This document shows positions 19,188 to 27,325 of a stretch of DNA of 64,000 nt, in pieces (position 1 is the first letter of the stretch; each line of letters opens with the position of its first letter). The position numbers and the translations under genes are program-made. The DNA is from Pannonibacter carbonis. Its GTDB lineage: Bacteria; Pseudomonadota; Alphaproteobacteria; Rhizobiales; Stappiaceae. Under the pieces are notes generated by a model. The model was not told the DNA's origin. It worked only from the letters and a program-made list of their open reading frames with translations, and did no database searches. The stretch covers positions 124,001 to 188,000 of the forward strand of contig NZ_PUDR01000003.1 in the NCBI RefSeq assembly GCF_003012935.1, read 5' to 3'.

Positions 19188-20309
19188 TCAGCCCCCGATC
19201 TTCATCTCGGCCGGGGCCGGGTTGACCGTGTTGTCGATGACGACCGGATTGCCGACGGTGAGCTTGTTCTGGCCGGCGCTGACGATGATGTCGCCGGCAG
19301 CCAGTCCGCTGGTGACCTCGATCCGCCCACCAAAGCGGCGGCCCGGGGTTACGAAGACCTGACGGACAACCTGCTGCTTTGCGGCAGCATCGCCATCCTT
19401 CGTGTCTTCGACAACCTTGAAGACATAGGCACCATAAAGGCTCTGCACCACAGCGGTCTGTGGCAGGGCAATCACGTCCTGTTCGGTCGGCAGCACGACA
19501 CGAACGAAGGCGAACTGGCCCGGGTAGAGCGCGCCGTCGGTGTTGTCGACCTCGGCCTGCAGCGAAATCAGACGTGACTGCGGATCGATTTTCGGATCGA
19601 TGCCGGTGATCGTGCCGGTGTGCGTGTAGTTCCCCTCATTGAGGCCGAGCTGCACTGACTGGCCGATCTTGACCTCGGTGAGCTGCTGCTCGGGGACGGT
19701 GAAGTCCACCTTCATGATCTTGAGATCCTGCAGCGTGGCAATGGCGGTGCCGGCGGGCACATACTGGCCAACGTCGATGCGCGAGATGCCGATGGTGCCG
19801 GAGAAGGGCGCCACGATCTGCTTCTGGTTGATGGCAGCCTGCACGCGCTCGAGCTGCGAGCGCGAGGCGTCGAGTGCTGCGGTGGCGTTGTCCAGGTTGG
19901 ACGTGGAGTTGAAGCCACGATCGGTCAGCGTTGACGTGCGCTTTAGGGCCTGGCTGTCGCGTTCAACATTGGCCTTTGCCGCGATCAGGTCGGCCTGCTC
20001 GGTCTCGTCGTCGAGCTGCACAAGGAGCATATCCTTGGTCACTTCCTGATTGGACTCAAAAAGCACCGACTTGACGATACCCGACGAGCGCGCAGGCACT
20101 TCGACACCTTGCCGGGCCTTGACCGTACCAATTGCCTCGATGCCAGGTGTCCACTCTTCCGGCTTCACATCAACTGTGGATACCGTCACCGGTGGCCGGG
20201 GCTGCTTGAAATAGGCAGCGATCATCTGGTCCTTGAAACCGACGAACCAGAAAGCGCCATAGCCGAGGCCTGCAACGACGAGAAGGGCAAGGAGAAAACG
20301 GATGATCAT
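19188..20309 (-). CDS. RND efflux periplasmic adaptor (membrane fusion protein)
   Basis: 373-residue adaptor linking the RND pump to an outer-membrane channel. An N-terminal membrane anchor (residues 3-22) without a lipobox cysteine is followed by the barrel-sandwich half motifs (VKARQGVEVPARSSGIVKSV and KQIVAPFSGTIGISRIDVGQYV), a coiled-coil hairpin between them, and beta-barrel and membrane-proximal domains. First gene of the pump operon. The palindrome at 20451-20474 lies about 140 bases upstream. Confidence 0.93.
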   Translation of the reverse strand: MIIRFLLALLVVAGLGYGAFWFVGFKDQMIAAYFKQPRPPVTVSTVDVKPEEWTPGIEAIGTVKARQGVEVPARSSGIVKSVLFESNQEVTKDMLLVQLDDETEQADLIAAKANVERDSQALKRTSTLTDRGFNSTSNLDNATAALDASRSQLERVQAAINQKQIVAPFSGTIGISRIDVGQYVPAGTAIATLQDLKIMKVDFTVPEQQLTEVKIGQSVQLGLNEGNYTHTGTITGIDPKIDPQSRLISLQAEVDNTDGALYPGQFAFVRVVLPTEQDVIALPQTAVVQSLYGAYVFKVVEDTKDGDAAAKQQVVRQVFVTPGRRFGGRIEVTSGLAAGDIIVSAGQNKLTVGNPVVIDNTVNPAPAEMKIGG

Positions 20310-20450
20310 GGAACCTGGCCATGCGGCTGAATATGCCGCGCAAGAGAGCGAACCGGCACCCGGACGGGCACACGGTCTTTATAACAGAGTGGAGCGACAG
20401 ACACGACACAGACGTGTTTATCCGCATGCGTGCCCGAACCAGACTTGCTA

Positions 20451-20474
20451 ACTTTACCGTCTGGACGGTAAAGT
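20451..20474. promoter_or_regulatory. Candidate TetR operator for the RND pump
   Basis: Perfect inverted repeat with 10-bp arms ACTTTACCGT (20451-20460) and ACGGTAAAGT (20465-20474) around CTGG, in the divergent promoter region between the adaptor gene and the TetR gene. Size, symmetry and placement are typical of a TetR-family operator; assignment to the adjacent regulator is inference. Confidence 0.75.
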
Positions 20475-20577
20475 CAAGTGTCGTTCACCACAGCAGGGAT
20501 CCTGCGGCCCTGTTCTGCGTCAGCAGCATGGGGAGGGGCAGACTGGGACGAGGCCCTGAGACAGAGGCAAGGCAAGC

Positions 20578-21189
20578 GTGACGGGCGAAACAGGCAGTGC
20601 AACGGGAAAGCGCAATCCGCGCAACCGCGAACAGACCCGCGAACGGCTGGTGGATGCTGCCATGGATGTTGTGTTTGAAGATGGCGCCCGACGCCTGTCG
20701 CTGGATGCAGTTGCCGAGCGCGCCGGCGTGTCAAAGGGCGGGCTGCTGTATCACTTCCCGTCAAAGTCCGAACTTTTGCAGGCCATGGTCGCCCGTCATC
20801 TGGCGCAGCTTGCCGAAGCCATCCGCGCTGCCCACGCCGATCTGACCCGGGACCGGCAACCGAATGCGCTGATTCGGGCTTACCTCGCTGCGGTTTCACA
20901 GGATCTCTGCATGGAAACCCAGGCTCCGATGGGACTGGTGGCTGCCATTGCCGAAGAACCGGGGCTGCTGGAGCCGGTTCGCCTGCACAATGAGCGGCTG
21001 CTTGCAGAATTGCGTGCCACCAGCGAGACCCCGGATCTGGCGGAACTCGCCTTCCTCGCGGTGGAGGGTGTCTGGTATCTGAAACTGTTCGGACTGAAGC
21101 ATTTCAGCCAGACGCAGCTCGAAGCCCGCCTTGAGCTGTTTGCCAAGCTTCTGGCCGTGCCGCCGAGCTGCTGCAAACCCTGCGACTAA
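20578..21189 (+). CDS. TetR-family transcriptional regulator
   Basis: 203-residue regulator with an N-terminal helix-turn-helix (RERLVDAAMDVVFEDGARRL, then LDAVAERAGVSKGGLLYHFPSK, about residues 20-62) and a helical C-terminal ligand-binding domain. Likely the local repressor of the divergent RND pump. It starts with GTG at 20578; no ATG fits ahead of the HTH. It ends in a CCKPCD tail, so metal or thiol sensing is conceivable but unproven. Its stop codon overlaps that of the convergent globin gene. Confidence 0.88.
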   Translation: MTGETGSATGKRNPRNREQTRERLVDAAMDVVFEDGARRLSLDAVAERAGVSKGGLLYHFPSKSELLQAMVARHLAQLAEAIRAAHADLTRDRQPNALIRAYLAAVSQDLCMETQAPMGLVAAIAEEPGLLEPVRLHNERLLAELRATSETPDLAELAFLAVEGVWYLKLFGLKHFSQTQLEARLELFAKLLAVPPSCCKPCD

Positions 21190-21662
21190 CGGCCGGCATC
21201 CTCACGCCGGGGAGTTGCGTCTTCGAACAGGAAGGCCGGCGGGCGGTCGAAGGGCGTGCCAAGCATCGCAAGCCAAAGGCTGGTGGCAATCTTTTCGGCC
21301 TGCCGGATGACGACAGCTGCCGCATCCCGATCGGAGAATACGTCCTGCGCGGTCGAGCGGAACAGGTCAAGCCAGAGCCGGAAGTCGTCGGTCTCGACCT
21401 CGCCCTTCATCTGCATGTGGGCGGGAACCGGGCGGCCCTTGTACTCGCCGCTCTTGAGCAGCACGGACGCCCAGAATAGTTTCATCTTGTCGAGATGCAC
21501 ATCCCAGTGGCCGGCCATGCGGGCGTCGAAGATGGGGCCAAGGCGAGCGTCGGCCCGGATGCGCAGATAGAAACTGTCGACGAGTGTGGCGATGTCCTCG
21601 CGGGTGATTGACCCATGCAGCGGAACCCGCTGGACAGCGGGGCGGATGTCGATCGGATCCAT
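21186..21662 (-). CDS. Group III truncated hemoglobin
   Basis: 158-residue 2-on-2 globin. It has the group III layout: helix B region ITREDIATLVDSFYLRIRAD, the GHWDVHLDKMKLFWASVLL segment around helix E, and PVPAHMQM carrying the probable proximal (F8) histidine. Such globins bind oxygen or NO, but physiological roles are mostly unknown. Start placed at the ATG at 21662 (MDPIDIRP). The upstream extension of the frame is rejected because it runs into the divergent glycosyltransferase leader. Confidence 0.85.
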   Translation of the reverse strand: MDPIDIRPAVQRVPLHGSITREDIATLVDSFYLRIRADARLGPIFDARMAGHWDVHLDKMKLFWASVLLKSGEYKGRPVPAHMQMKGEVETDDFRLWLDLFRSTAQDVFSDRDAAAVVIRQAEKIATSLWLAMLGTPFDRPPAFLFEDATPRREDAGR

Positions 21663-21888
21663 CGAAGAGCTTTCAGCCTCGGCACATTGCGGACAACGCC
21701 AACCTACTGTCAGGCAGCAGAGATGGCGAGCAGGAACCGGGCTTCGCGACAATGCGCCGCTTGGCACGCCCGGAGGTCAGACGGGCTCTGCTTGCAAAAC
21801 CCGACCTTTTGGCTATGTTCCGCGCGCAATTGGCCAGAGGCCTCCCCATGGCGGCGAGGCCTTTCAACGCGACGAACGGACCGTCTCC

Positions 21889-23040
21889 ATGGAAATGAGT
21901 TCCCTGCATCAGGCCGGCGCGGCAGCTGCCCCGGTCCCGGCCGGATCCATGGCGGTGCCGGAACTGACGGTGGTGCTGCCCACCTACAATGAGCGCGCGA
22001 ATGTGCCGCTGATCGTGGCGGCGCTGCACAAGGCGCTGGCGGGTGTTGCCTTCGAGGTGGTCTTTGTCGACGACAATTCGCCCGATGGAACGGCCGCCGC
22101 AGCCCGCGAGATCGCGGCAACGGATCCGCGCGTGCGAGTTATTCGGCGCATTGGCCGGCGTGGTCTGGCCGGCGCCTGTATCGAGGGCATGCTGTCGTCT
22201 TCTGCCCCGTATGTCGCAGTGATGGATGCGGACCTGCAGCATGACGAGACCTTGCTGCCCAAGATGCTGGCGGCGCTGAAGACCGGTGACGTTGATCTGG
22301 CGGTCGCAAGCCGCAAGGCCGAAGGTGGTGCCATCGGCGAGGGCCTGTCGAAGGTCCGTGCGGCAGGCTCCAACCTTGCCAATGCCCTGGCGCAGAAGCT
22401 GTTGAAGGTGAAGCTGACCGACCCGATGAGCGGGTTCTTCATGCTGCGCCGTCCGATTGTCGACGAGCTGGCGCCGAAACTGTCGGCGCAAGGCTTCAAG
22501 ATCCTGCTCGACATCGTGGCGAGCGGCGAAGGCCGCTTGCGGATTGTCGAGTTTCCCTTTGTTTTCCGCGAGCGGCGCGAGGGCGAGAGCAAGCTCGATA
22601 CGCTCGTGACGTTCGATTACCTGGGTTTGCTGGTGTCCAAATATTTCGGCGACCTCGTGTCGGTCCGCTTCCTGATGTTCTCGCTGGTGGGGGCCAGCGG
22701 TGTGCTGGTGCATCTGTTTGCGCTGCGTGGCTCCATGCTCGGGCTGGGGCTTGATTTCAACGTGGCGCAGACGCTGGCGACCTTTGTCGCGATGACGACC
22801 AATTTCGCGCTCAACAACCAGTTGACCTATCGGGACCGCCGCCTCTCCGGCCTGGCGATGCTCCGCGGCCTGTTGACCTTCTACGCGGTGTGCAGCGTGG
22901 GCGTGCTGGCCAATGTCGGCGTCGCCAACCTGATCTACGAGAACGAGCCGGTCTGGTGGCTGGCCGGCACGGCCGGTGCGGCCATGGGCGCGGTCTGGAA
23001 CTACGCCGCCTCGTCGGTCCTGACCTGGCGCAAGGCATGA
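21889..23040 (+). CDS. GT2 glycosyltransferase with C-terminal GtrA membrane domain
   Basis: 383-residue polyprenyl-phosphate (dolichol-phosphate-mannose-type) sugar transferase. The GT-A catalytic domain shows LTVVLPTYNERANVPLI, FVDDNSPDGTAAAAR and the DADLQHDE metal-binding motif, then the DPMSGFFMLRR acceptor-site block. From about residue 250 there is a GtrA-like four-helix membrane domain (VRFLMFSLVGASGVLVHLFA, then LATFVAMTTNFALNNQLTYR). The gene overlaps the next one by ATGA, so the two are co-translated: a lipid-linked sugar made here would be used by the GT39 enzyme. Start at 21889; MSS six bases later is an alternative. Confidence 0.9.
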   Translation: MEMSSLHQAGAAAAPVPAGSMAVPELTVVLPTYNERANVPLIVAALHKALAGVAFEVVFVDDNSPDGTAAAAREIAATDPRVRVIRRIGRRGLAGACIEGMLSSSAPYVAVMDADLQHDETLLPKMLAALKTGDVDLAVASRKAEGGAIGEGLSKVRAAGSNLANALAQKLLKVKLTDPMSGFFMLRRPIVDELAPKLSAQGFKILLDIVASGEGRLRIVEFPFVFRERREGESKLDTLVTFDYLGLLVSKYFGDLVSVRFLMFSLVGASGVLVHLFALRGSMLGLGLDFNVAQTLATFVAMTTNFALNNQLTYRDRRLSGLAMLRGLLTFYAVCSVGVLANVGVANLIYENEPVWWLAGTAGAAMGAVWNYAASSVLTWRKA

Positions 23041-24584
23041 GCGGCCCGTACCCTGGCGCCGCCGCGCGCGACCACGGCACGCAACAGCTGCCGGCCTGGC
23101 TCGCGCCGCGTTTCGTGCTGGGGGTGGTTGTTCTTCTGACGGTTTTCCGCCTGTGGAGCGCGGACAATGCCGGGCTGGTCGAAGACGAGGCCTATTACCG
23201 GCTCTGGGGGCTCTATCCGGCGCTCGGCTACTATGATCATCCGCCGATGGTCGGCTGGTGGATCTGGCTTGGCCAAGCGGTGGCGGGTGACACGGCGCTG
23301 GGCCTCCGGTTGATCGGTGTCCTGTCGGCGGCCGTTGGATCGCTGGCGCTGTGGCGGATGGCGGACATCCTGTTTGACCGCCAGGTCGCGGGCCTTTCCG
23401 TGCTGTTTCTGAATGCGACGCTGCTCGTCGGCATTGGCGGGATCCTGATCACGCCGGATGCACCGTCCGTGCTGTTCTGGGGCCTGACGCTGTGGGCGCT
23501 GACGGAACTGCACGTGTCTGGCCGGGCCAACTGGTGGCTCGCCGTGGGCCTGTTCGCCGGATGCGGCCTCTTGTCGAAATTTTCCGTTCTCTTTCTCGGT
23601 GCAGGTATCGTGCTGTGGCTGCTGGCTGTGCCGTCGGCCCGGCGCTGGTTCTCCTGCTGGCAACTGTGGCTGGGCGGCGCGCTGGCGATTGCCGTCTTCG
23701 CTCCGGCGCTTGTCTGGAACCACGCCCACGACTGGGCGTCGTTCTACAAGCAGTTCGGCCGTGCCGGGCGCGGTGGCGGCTGGACGAGCAAATACATCTT
23801 CGAATTCATCGGCGCCTTTGCGGGCCTCCTCAATCCGCTGATCGCGGTGCCGGCCGTGGCCGGTACCGGGCTGCTGGCGCGGCGTCTGCGGCACGGTGAC
23901 GGGGCGGCCGGGCTGCTGCTTCTGACCTCGCTGCCGTTCCTGGCCTATCTTCTGTTCCATGCGCTGCATTCGCGGGTGCAGGGCAACTGGCCGGCACCGC
24001 TGTTCCCGGTTGCCTGCGTGATGGCGGCGGTGTTCATCAGCGGCCAGACAGGACGGATCTGGCGAAGCGTGGCGATTGCCGCGATCGGGATCGGGCTGAC
24101 GCTCGGGATCGTCGTGCAGCTGCATGCCGTCGATGCCTTTACCGGCCGGTTCGCCCGCAAGGATCCGACGTTCCAGCTGCGCGGCTGGCCTGAAATCACC
24201 GGCGAGGTCGAGCGGATTGCGGCGCAGGAAGGCGCAGCCTATGTGGCGACCACCGGCTATGGCCTGACTGGCCAGCTGTCCTACGGCCTGCGCCACGCCG
24301 GCCTGCCGGTGATCCCGCTCACCGAGCGCATCCGCTACGTGATGATGCCGGTGCCGGACCGGGAACGGCTGGCCGCGACCGGGCTCTATGTGGCCGAGGC
24401 GCGCCGCGATGAACGGGTCAGGCTTGAAGCGCTCTACAGCGAAGTAACACCGGTGGCGACCCTGACCCGGAGCGTTCTGGGAACACCGCTGGAAGATCTG
24501 GTCGTCTACAGGCTCGACAGCCCGATGCGCGATCCGCTGGAGCCGATCAACCCTCAAGCGTGGCTTTCCGGCAACGCACCTTGA
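23037..24584 (+). CDS. GT39-type membrane glycosyltransferase (ArnT-like)
   Basis: 515-residue polytopic inner-membrane enzyme that would transfer a sugar from a polyprenyl phosphate to a periplasmic acceptor such as lipid A. The first periplasmic loop VEDEAYYRLWGLYPALGYYD, with the DE pair expected at the active site, and the following DHPPMVGWWIWLG are signatures of the PMT_2/ArnT group; around ten further helices follow, then a soluble C-terminal domain. The ATG at 23037 overlaps the stop of the upstream gene (ATGA). Confidence 0.88.
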   Translation: MSGPYPGAAARDHGTQQLPAWLAPRFVLGVVVLLTVFRLWSADNAGLVEDEAYYRLWGLYPALGYYDHPPMVGWWIWLGQAVAGDTALGLRLIGVLSAAVGSLALWRMADILFDRQVAGLSVLFLNATLLVGIGGILITPDAPSVLFWGLTLWALTELHVSGRANWWLAVGLFAGCGLLSKFSVLFLGAGIVLWLLAVPSARRWFSCWQLWLGGALAIAVFAPALVWNHAHDWASFYKQFGRAGRGGGWTSKYIFEFIGAFAGLLNPLIAVPAVAGTGLLARRLRHGDGAAGLLLLTSLPFLAYLLFHALHSRVQGNWPAPLFPVACVMAAVFISGQTGRIWRSVAIAAIGIGLTLGIVVQLHAVDAFTGRFARKDPTFQLRGWPEITGEVERIAAQEGAAYVATTGYGLTGQLSYGLRHAGLPVIPLTERIRYVMMPVPDRERLAATGLYVAEARRDERVRLEALYSEVTPVATLTRSVLGTPLEDLVVYRLDSPMRDPLEPINPQAWLSGNAP

Positions 24585-24695
24585 CCGGGTGATTGCTGCT
24601 TTTGCGTCTGAACGTACCGAAATCATTGCCTTTTCCCCCGATTATGCCGTAGTCAGATCAAGGGGTCTCGCAGCGGCATGCGAGTGGGGGCAGAC

Positions 24696-25493
24696 ATGAA
24701 GCGCATCACGCTTGCGGCGGTCGACTATGGACTTGCCTTCGGCATCGACCGGGCCTTGCGCGATCTGCTGTCGAAGGGCCGCCTCAGCGCTGTCGGCTGT
24801 CTTGTCGCATCGGATCTGTGGAGCCGCGAATACAAGCCCTTGCGTGAAGTGGCTGACGCAGTCGGCGGGCACGGGCTCGTCGGGCTGACGGCCGTACTCA
24901 GCGGCGAAGACCTCAAGCCGCAAAGCCAGCGCTGGGTGTCGACCTTCGGCGAAACGTTCAAGTCCTCCGCCTGGTATGCGCGCCGGTCGGTGACCGGGCT
25001 TCTTCCGGACGAAGTCATCGTGGCTGAACTGGAGGCGCAGATCGCGCGGTTTCAGGACTACTGGGGCGGCGCGCCGCAGTTCCTCACCTTGCGCAACGGG
25101 CTGATGCGGCACCGTCCCGTCGCGCGGCTGGTGCTGGCGGCGCTGATGAACCAGAAAGTTGCCCCCCTGCCACTGCTGGTCTATCCGCAGGCGGATGGCT
25201 GGGAGGCGCGCCGCTTTGCCCGCTTTGCGGCGCGGCACGGTCTGGAGACACTGCCCTGCGGGCCAAGGCTGCCGGATCTTGTCGACGAAGCCTCGCTTCA
25301 AGCGGCGCTGCGGCTGCATTTCGACGGGTTGCCCGACCGTGCGGTGGTCGTGTGCAGGCCAGGGGAAGCCGACGACCGGCTGCGCCGGATGGAGCGGCAG
25401 AAGCAGGTGGAACAGCGCGAGGTGCAACGGCGCGTGCTGGCGAGCCAGACCTTTTTCAATACGCTCGCCGAGAAGGACATCTTTCTCTACTGA
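24696..25493 (+). CDS. ChbG/HpnK-fold (YdjC) protein with degenerate active site
   Basis: 265-residue protein that aligns by eye with YdjC-family deacetylases: ITLAAVDYGLAFGIDRALRD at the N-terminus, a LVGLTAVLSGEDL segment, and a PDEVIVAELEAQIARFQDYWG region. The metal and catalytic motifs are altered: the usual ADDFG is AVDYG, GLHLTLT is GLTAVLS, and the HQH-type segment is replaced by LTLRNGLMRHRP. Deacetylase activity by the known mechanism is therefore doubtful. Start at ATG 24696, preceded by GTGGGGG; an ATG at 24678 is possible. It follows the two lipid glycosyltransferase genes by 111 bases on the same strand. Confidence 0.7.
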   Translation: MKRITLAAVDYGLAFGIDRALRDLLSKGRLSAVGCLVASDLWSREYKPLREVADAVGGHGLVGLTAVLSGEDLKPQSQRWVSTFGETFKSSAWYARRSVTGLLPDEVIVAELEAQIARFQDYWGGAPQFLTLRNGLMRHRPVARLVLAALMNQKVAPLPLLVYPQADGWEARRFARFAARHGLETLPCGPRLPDLVDEASLQAALRLHFDGLPDRAVVVCRPGEADDRLRRMERQKQVEQREVQRRVLASQTFFNTLAEKDIFLY

Positions 25494-25509
25494 CCCTTTA
25501 AGCGAAAAA

Positions 25510-25534
25510 GCAGCCCGCGGGGAAGGGCTGCCTT
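25510..25534 (+). terminator. Possible terminator after the ChbG-like gene
   Basis: 7-bp stem GCAGCCC / GGGCTGC with an 8-base loop, followed by CTTT; 17 bases after the stop codon. The short T-run makes it a modest candidate. Confidence 0.5.
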
Positions 25535-25623
25535 TCGTACCTGTCCTTTGGACGGACATTGGGGGAAGCCGGAGGTCTGTTGCTTCCCTGCTTGTACATA
25601 TAGGCCGAGTTTGAGACAGTGCA

Positions 25624-25639
25624 CGTGATACAGGTCACA
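25624..25639. promoter_or_regulatory. Crp/Fnr-type box upstream of the Crp-family gene
   Basis: CGTGA-TACAGG-TCACA matches the CRP half-site consensus TGTGA-N6-TCACA at nine of ten defined positions. It lies about 65 bases before the regulator start, so autoregulation or control by another Crp-family protein is plausible. Confidence 0.55.
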
Positions 25640-25701
25640 GAAGTGCGGGGCCGGCACTCCTGACAGTGGCCACCATTTGACGTGCTGTGGGGGCATCAGC
25701 C

Positions 25702-26391
25702 GTGGCGGATCTCGCTGGCTTTCTGGAAAACAGTTTCACCTTGCAGGGACTGCCCTGCGAACTCGCAGACGGGCTGAGTAAGCTGGCCCGGCCGATGAAG
25801 GTCAATGCGGGGGCGATCCTGTTCGAGGCGGGCGATCCGGGCAATGGCTGCTACGCCATCCTGGAGGGTTCGCTGAAAGTTTCGATCCTCTCGGTCGAGG
25901 GGGACGAGCAACTGCTGGCCGTTCTGGGGCCGGGCGATCTCGTCGGCGAACTGGCGCTGCTGGACGGCCGCCCGCGTTCGGCGACCGTGTCGGCCCTGAA
26001 AGCCGCGCGCCTTGCCTTCATCGACAAGCAGGCCTTTGAGCGCTTCGCCGATGAAAACCCGCAGCTTTACCGGCATATGCTGTCAATTGTCGGCAAGCGG
26101 TTGCGCCATTCCAATGATGTGCTGGCGGCGCGCTCGTTCCTGCCGCTGCCGGGCCGGGTGGCTCAGACGCTGTTGCAACTGTCCGAGACCTTCGGTAAGC
26201 CGCTCGACAATGGCCGCATCCTTATCCACTACAAGCTCAGCCAGTCTGAAATCGCCAACATGGCGGGGGCCGCGCGCGAGAATGTCAGCCGCGTGCTGAA
26301 CGACTGGAAGCGGCTCGGCACGATCACCCGGATCTCCGGCTATTACTGCCTGGAACGCCCGGAAATCCTGCAAAAGGCGGCAACGCTCTGA
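25702..26391 (+). CDS. Crp/Fnr-family transcriptional regulator
   Basis: About 229 residues. The N-terminal cyclic-nucleotide-binding barrel contains VGELALLDGRPRSATVSAL (near residues 75-95), with the Glu and Arg-Ser expected in a cAMP-type phosphate cassette; a dimerisation helix and a C-terminal winged helix (YKLSQSEIANMAGAARENVSRVLNDW) follow. The FNR cysteine set for an Fe-S cluster is absent. The start at GTG 25702 has GGGGG suitably placed; a GTG at 25687 is an alternative. It stands alone ahead of the thioesterase gene (gap 36 bases). Confidence 0.9.
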   Translation: MADLAGFLENSFTLQGLPCELADGLSKLARPMKVNAGAILFEAGDPGNGCYAILEGSLKVSILSVEGDEQLLAVLGPGDLVGELALLDGRPRSATVSALKAARLAFIDKQAFERFADENPQLYRHMLSIVGKRLRHSNDVLAARSFLPLPGRVAQTLLQLSETFGKPLDNGRILIHYKLSQSEIANMAGAARENVSRVLNDWKRLGTITRISGYYCLERPEILQKAATL

Positions 26392-26427
26392 ATTTCCTGA
26401 TCAAGTCACCTCAAATGGAGATCTGCC

Positions 26428-26841
26428 GTGGCCGTGGCCGCTGATGAAACCGAAGCCCCGAGCGGCGACCTGACCTTGCGCACAATGGCCATGCCGGCCG
26501 ATACCAACGCCGCCGGCGATATTTTCGGCGGCTGGGTGCTGTCCCAGATGGATCTGGCCGGCGGTATTGCCGCCGGACAACGGTCCGGATGCCGTGTGGT
26601 GACCATCGCCGTCGACAAGATGAAGTTCATCCGGCCGGTGCATGTGGGCGATGTGCTCTGCGTCTATTCGCGGGTCGGCCGGGTTGGCCGCACGTCGATG
26701 GAAATCAACCTGGAAGCCTGGGCGCTGCGCCACAGGTTTGGCTGCCGGGAAAAGGTCACGGAAGCCACCTTCACGTTTGTGGCCGTGGATGACGACGGTC
26801 GGCCGGTGCCGGTGCCGCCGGAAGGAGCCGCAGTCGAATAA
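26428..26841 (+). CDS. Acyl-CoA thioesterase (YciA-like hotdog fold)
   Basis: 137-residue hotdog thioesterase hydrolysing acyl-CoA. The TLRTMAMPADTNAAGDIFGGW opening, with the catalytic Asp in the NAAGDIFGGW turn, and the VVTIAVDKMKFIRPVHVGDV strand block are diagnostic of the YciA/BFIT/BACH group. It starts with GTG at 26428, preceded by GGAGAT. It may be co-transcribed with the Crp-type regulator. Confidence 0.9.
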   Translation: MAVAADETEAPSGDLTLRTMAMPADTNAAGDIFGGWVLSQMDLAGGIAAGQRSGCRVVTIAVDKMKFIRPVHVGDVLCVYSRVGRVGRTSMEINLEAWALRHRFGCREKVTEATFTFVAVDDDGRPVPVPPEGAAVE

Positions 26842-26926
26842 CGGTCGGTCTGGGCGCGGCTGGCCGGCGCCCCTTCACTGGCTCTATCGTGGCTGGGACG
26901 AACTGGTAGGCAGCCGCTACCGGTTA

Positions 26927-26942
26927 CCGGGGCACGCCCCGG
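26927..26942. terminator. Short GC hairpin between convergent genes
   Basis: Arms CCGGGGC and GCCCCGG around AC in the gap after the thioesterase gene. No T-run; a weak candidate for a bidirectional terminator. Confidence 0.3.
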
Positions 26943-27016
26943 CAACATCTATCGGCTCGCACGGCTTTGCAGCGTGCAACAAAGCGGACTTGATCTGGGA
27001 AAGGGTCTGGTGCGGC

Positions 27017-27325
27017 TTATCCGCGAAGGATCTGCCGGGCGCGACGCTCGAGATCTGCGTAAAGATCTTCGTCGATGGCTTTGGAACACCCGGAGTTCCA
27101 CAGGGACATGAGCCCTTCAATCCGGGTCTTGCGCATCTCTGAGGTCAGCGGCGCATGGGGACGGCGCAGGACTGAGCGCAGTTTGAACTGGCGCAGGCGC
27201 TGCAGGACATAAAACTCCGAGGCGGTCAGCTGGTCATAGGCGGGAAAAACGCCCAGGTCAGCCGGCTGCACCCCGGAAACGACAAGGAGGGGAGAAACGG
27301 TCATGGCCTTACTCTCGTTCGACAT
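27017..27325 (-). CDS. Small hypothetical protein
   Basis: 102-residue protein not recognised. It is soluble, without signal peptide; a basic central helix (FYVLQRLRQFKLRSVLRRPH) is followed by a helical C-terminus ending DLYADLERRARQILRG. The start at ATG 27325 is supported by a good GGAGGA eight bases upstream. The frame stays open to 27430, but that extension has no ribosome site. It converges on the thioesterase gene and has its own upstream region. Confidence 0.6.
   Translation of the reverse strand: MSNESKAMTVSPLLVVSGVQPADLGVFPAYDQLTASEFYVLQRLRQFKLRSVLRRPHAPLTSEMRKTRIEGLMSLWNSGCSKAIDEDLYADLERRARQILRG

Noticed and set aside
17492-19225. 577-codon plus-strand frame opposite the RND permease gene
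   Set aside because: The translated product is low-complexity, rich in His, Arg, Asp and Gly, and mirrors the codon pattern of the permease. No ribosome site or family match.
21586-21888. Upstream extension of the GT2 glycosyltransferase frame
   Set aside because: It overlaps the globin gene and its promoter, has no ribosome site at its first ATG and does not resemble the family N-terminus; the ATG at 21889 fits.
23001-24626. 541-codon minus-strand frame opposite the GT39 gene
   Set aside because: Product is Arg/Gln/His-rich with no hydrophobic core; it is a GC-driven shadow of the membrane protein gene.
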